IMG/VR virus record: IMGVR_UViG_3300031873_000028
Coordinates: 1-30,765 of that record
Length of the DNA: 30,765 bases
Reading direction: 5' to 3' (one strand)
Source: a virus
Of the stretch, positions 27,976 through 30,765 are shown piece by piece. The notes under the pieces were generated by a model. The model was given only the letters and a program-made list of their open reading frames with translations, had not been told where the DNA came from and ran no database searches. A program made the translations under genes and the position numbers. The number at the start of each line of letters is the position of its first letter. Position 1 is the first letter of the stretch.

Positions 27976-30765
27976 TGCCGATCCTTCTTAAAAATGGACG
28001 CGCGCGAAGCGAGCGGACTCCGGAAGAGGTGGAGGACTTGCTCCGCAAGGAGATGGAGCATCTTACGCCGGCCGAACGCGCGACTCTTGAGATCGTTCTC
28101 AAGGAGATGCAACAGAAGGCGCCGCAGGCACAAGAGCGGCGGCTCATCGATGTCCTCGGAAACGCGGAGTACAACACCCCTCCCGTTGACATCATGACCT
28201 TCATCAAGGACCCCTATTACTTGGGTGCTACCTGCGACGGTGTCTATCCGAAGCTGAAGGAAGATCTCGTCGAACTGTTTGAAGGCGGCTACTACGTTGA
28301 GGCGATTTTTACGGGGTCGATCGGTTGGGGTAAATGTGTGCATAGTACAACTGAGGTATTCGATCTGTCTTCGGGCAGACGGAGAACAGTTGCAGAAGCT
28401 GGTGAGTTCTGCGTCCCTTCCATGGACGCGAAAGGTAAGATCCTAAGCAAAGCCGCAAAGGCTTTTCCTTCAGGTAGAAAGTCCTGCGTTCGGCTGATTC
28501 TTGCCGGAGGCCAGCACCTCATACTCAGCACCGACCACAAGGTTTTCACTTCTCGTGGTTGGGTTGAAGCCGCTTTGATTGGCGAAGGAGATCTTGTAGC
28601 CACACCAAGATCTATTCCGGATCCGGAACGGTTCTGTGATGTGTCGGAGGATGAAGTAAAGCTGGCGGCCTATCTTCTCTCTGATGGCGGCTGCACGCAC
28701 AGCATCACGTTTACGAATGAGACGCCCAGTATTTTGGATGAGTTCGTGGGACTTGTTCGTACCGTAGGGTCGATTCGCAACGGCCTACCGCCCGATGCTC
28801 GTCCTGCCGCTCGTCAGAATGCTGGCAAGGCTACGACACTTAATGTGCGCGGGGTTATGGCCTTCGTTCGTAGGTGGGGTTTGGATGACCACTCACGGGA
28901 AAAAAGGGTTCCGGCCGAATTTTACGGGTTACGACGTGAACACCTCTCGGCCTTCCTCAATCGATTTTGGGCCTGTGATGGATCTCTTTCCGTACGTGCA
29001 CCGGCGAAAGCAGAAGTCACTCTAGCGTCGGAGGGTATGGTTGACGATCTTCGATTCATGTTGCTTCGGTTGGGCGTCCACGCTCGAAAGTACCCGAAGA
29101 CGAAATTCTACCGTACGCCTTCCGGCGAAAAACGTTCCTTTGCGGCTTGGTCGTTAACGGTCACCGGCGCCTCTAATCTGCTTCATTTCCTGGATGTTGT
29201 TGGGCCGGTTCTAGGGAAAGAGGCGACGTGCGAGGCGCTACGAGATGCGTGCTCGGGGATCAAATCGAATACGAACACGGATGTAGTGCCTGTCGGTTTT
29301 GACGAGCTTAAAGAGATTCGACACGAGCTAGGCAGCCAGGGTTCTGGTCTAACGGCGCGATTTGGGTGTCCCGAGGGCCAACTTTTCAGTCGTGCTCGGT
29401 TCGAGCGCTTGTGCGAGGAGACGCTGTATCAAGGCGAGCACGCTTGGTTGGCTCAATCCGATCTTCTTTGGGAGCACGTATCTTCCGTCGAACCTTATGG
29501 AGTGGCCGACGTTTACGATCTGTCAGTGAACGAGACTCACTCTTTTGTTGGCAACGGGATGGTGCTCCACAACACCTTCCTCGCTTCGATCGGGCTATGT
29601 CGGATTCTCTACGAGCTGTCTTGTATGAAGGATCCGCATGCCAGCTTCGGTCTGGCGAAGGACACCAACATCGCGTTGGTCTGTTTCTCTGTCAGCGAGG
29701 CGTTGGCCCAGAAGGTTGTCTACGAGAACATCGTTACGAAAATCAAAGCCAGTCCTTACTTCCAGGAGCACTTTCCGTTTGAGCCTACGAAGAAGGAGCT
29801 TCGATTCCCTAAGGCGGTCTGGGTGGCACCTCGCGCTTCGACCGACACTAGCGCGCTCGGCTTGAACACGATTGCTGGAATCATTGACGAGTCCAACTTC
29901 CTAGCGAAGCGCAAGACAGTGCTAGGCGAGGAGAGTCGAGCTGAGACGCTCTACAACACGATTAAGCGTCGTATGAAGAGCCGTTTCGAACGGCAGGGTA
30001 AGTTGCCGGGCATGCTCTTCGTGGTCTCCTCAAAGAAGACCAACGACGACTTCACGGCCAAGCGAATCAATGAATCGGTCAATGATCCGACGACGTTCGT
30101 TCGCGACTACGCTCTTTGGGACGTCAAGCCTGAGGACTATTTCAAGACGAAGCGCTTCTGGGTGCTTTGCGGTAACGCTGAAACAGCGTCCAAGATCTTA
30201 ACGGATGAAGAGGGGGAGCATTACAGGGACAACATTCCTGAAGGTTCTGCTGTCATCGATGTGCCGGAGGATTTCCGTCACGACTTTGAAGTGGACCTAG
30301 AAGGGGCCATTCGTGACATTGCGGGCGTAGCAACGGTCGCCGTTCACCCCTTCATTCAGCGTCGAGAGAAAATTAGAGAGGCTGTAGATCCTTCCCGCAA
30401 ACACCCCTTTTCAACCCTCGTTTACGACATGTCGAAGGGCGGTCGTTTTCTTTGGGATGAGATGGTGGCGATGAAGACGGAGAAGGCTCCGGGTCGGGTG
30501 GAGTTCCAGCGACTACGCCCCATCATTAGCCCTCATGCCGCGCGTCACATTCACATCGACATTGGTTTGCGGAAGGATGCCTTGGGGCTCTGTATGGGCC
30601 ATGTGGCGGGCTGGAAAGATGTTCGTCGTAGGACGGATGACGGCCGTGAGTTCGCCGAACGTGCTCCCATTTACATCATCGACTTGGCGCTTCGAGTAGT
30701 CCCTCCGATAGGCGGGGAAGTCTTGTTGTCGGAAGTTCGGCATCTGGTCTACGATCTGACCGCTC
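27975..30765 (+). CDS. terL: Large terminase subunit with intein in the P-loop, C-terminus beyond window
   Basis: The frame is open from ATG 27975 to the window end. The N-extein (120 residues, to 28334) ends FTGSIGWGK; after the intein the C-extein resumes TFLASIGLCRIL, so the spliced Walker A is GSIGWGKT. Walker B follows as TIAGIIDESNF (about 29865-29897). The nuclease domain begins with HIHIDIGLRKDALGL, with the RNase H-type Asp, and YIIDLALRV gives another acidic residue. This is a phage packaging ATPase-nuclease. The start overlaps the preceding stop by one base. The gene's 3' end is missing from the window. Confidence 0.88.
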   Translation, partial: MPILLKNGRARSERTPEEVEDLLRKEMEHLTPAERATLEIVLKEMQQKAPQAQERRLIDVLGNAEYNTPPVDIMTFIKDPYYLGATCDGVYPKLKEDLVELFEGGYYVEAIFTGSIGWGKCVHSTTEVFDLSSGRRRTVAEAGEFCVPSMDAKGKILSKAAKAFPSGRKSCVRLILAGGQHLILSTDHKVFTSRGWVEAALIGEGDLVATPRSIPDPERFCDVSEDEVKLAAYLLSDGGCTHSITFTNETPSILDEFVGLVRTVGSIRNGLPPDARPAARQNAGKATTLNVRGVMAFVRRWGLDDHSREKRVPAEFYGLRREHLSAFLNRFWACDGSLSVRAPAKAEVTLASEGMVDDLRFMLLRLGVHARKYPKTKFYRTPSGEKRSFAAWSLTVTGASNLLHFLDVVGPVLGKEATCEALRDACSGIKSNTNTDVVPVGFDELKEIRHELGSQGSGLTARFGCPEGQLFSRARFERLCEETLYQGEHAWLAQSDLLWEHVSSVEPYGVADVYDLSVNETHSFVGNGMVLHNTFLASIGLCRILYELSCMKDPHASFGLAKDTNIALVCFSVSEALAQKVVYENIVTKIKASPYFQEHFPFEPTKKELRFPKAVWVAPRASTDTSALGLNTIAGIIDESNFLAKRKTVLGEESRAETLYNTIKRRMKSRFERQGKLPGMLFVVSSKKTNDDFTAKRINESVNDPTTFVRDYALWDVKPEDYFKTKRFWVLCGNAETASKILTDEEGEHYRDNIPEGSAVIDVPEDFRHDFEVDLEGAIRDIAGVATVAVHPFIQRREKIREAVDPSRKHPFSTLVYDMSKGGRFLWDEMVAMKTEKAPGRVEFQRLRPIISPHAARHIHIDIGLRKDALGLCMGHVAGWKDVRRRTDDGREFAERAPIYIIDLALRVVPPIGGEVLLSEVRHLVYDLTA
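28335..29573 (+). mobile_element. Intein with LAGLIDADG homing endonuclease in terL
   Basis: This 413-residue in-frame insertion begins with Cys (TGT 28335) and ends VLHN (29562-29573), followed by Thr as the +1 nucleophile. Splicing block B is LSTDHKVFTSRGW (TxxH). The C-terminal block reads VYDLSVNETHSFVGNGM, then the terminal His-Asn. Two LAGLIDADG-type motifs, LAAYLLSDGG (about residue 110) and FLNRFWACDGS (about 206), mark a homing endonuclease, whose activity is unproven (SDG and CDG keep the acidic residue). It splits the P-loop between Lys and Thr, so terminase should be inactive until splicing. Confidence 0.92.

Noticed and set aside
1-30765. tRNA genes, rRNA genes or insertion sequences
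   Set aside because: No cloverleaf-like or transposase-like sequence was seen by eye. A tRNA scan would be needed to exclude tRNAs fully.

Overview
The window reads as part of a large, lytic-type tailed-phage genome (or a prophage of one), not host chromosome. It has densely packed genes with start/stop overlaps, a complete phage replication and recombination set, a lysis block, and a large terminase subunit running off the right edge. No integrase, tRNA, CRISPR array or insertion sequence was seen. Base composition is moderately GC-rich by eye. The host cannot be fixed from sequence. Small Cys-rich lipoprotein-like proteins with 'DAG' stretches recall Myxococcota and relatives, but this is only a hint.

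Layout. (1) 1-541, plus strand: the 3' part of a papain-like (C1A) cysteine peptidase gene, with an in-frame amber codon near the window edge. (2) 538-2915, minus strand: a lysis-type block of holin-like protein, lipoprotein, secreted lysozyme-like/transglycosylase protein, a second papain-like peptidase and another probable lipoprotein. An intrinsic terminator and a second promoter-like box lie inside it. (3) 3027-5063, plus: small regulators (two zinc-binding proteins, a KH-domain RNA-binding protein, a ribbon-helix-helix protein) and an unknown. (4) 5195-8153, plus: a MoxR/CobS-like AAA+ ATPase, a CobT-like VWA protein and a winged-helix/zinc protein. (5) 8194-8679: an unknown gene, then a 315-bp region without a convincing gene. 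(6) 8995-13748: replication core of O-like initiator, DnaC-like loader, DnaB-like helicase, a Lys/Ala/Pro-tailed protein and DnaG-like primase. The initiator gene contains four 22-23 bp iterons, a likely origin. (7) 13848-16997: ssDNA-binding protein, small protein, dNMP kinase, UvsW/XPB-like helicase. (8) 17051-24736: double MerR-type protein, RecA with a zinc-type insertion, zinc ribbons, a PD-(D/E)XK nuclease, a Cas4/RecB-like nuclease, RuvC-like resolvase, a second OB-fold SSB, unknowns and a ParB-like protein. (9) 24941-27126: H1-like/winged-helix protein and family A DNA polymerase. (10) 27163-end: a candidate small terminase subunit and the large terminase subunit, whose P-loop is split by a LAGLIDADG intein.

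How it works together. The initiator would bind its own internal iterons and recruit the helicase with the loader. Primase, SSB, PolA and dNMP kinase would carry synthesis. RecA, UvsW-like helicase, RuvC and the two PD-(D/E)XK nucleases would support recombination-dependent replication and resolve DNA for packaging. The octamer TTGACAAT recurs seven times, only in gaps ahead of genes or operons, and looks like the -35 part of a shared phage promoter class.

Most notable observations: the terminase P-loop intein; iterons whose spacing changes reading frame, so they are conserved as DNA; the shared TTGACAAT element; the KH-domain gene; SSB-tip-like C-termini on both the SSB and the helicase; and a structured intergenic region at 24737-24940.
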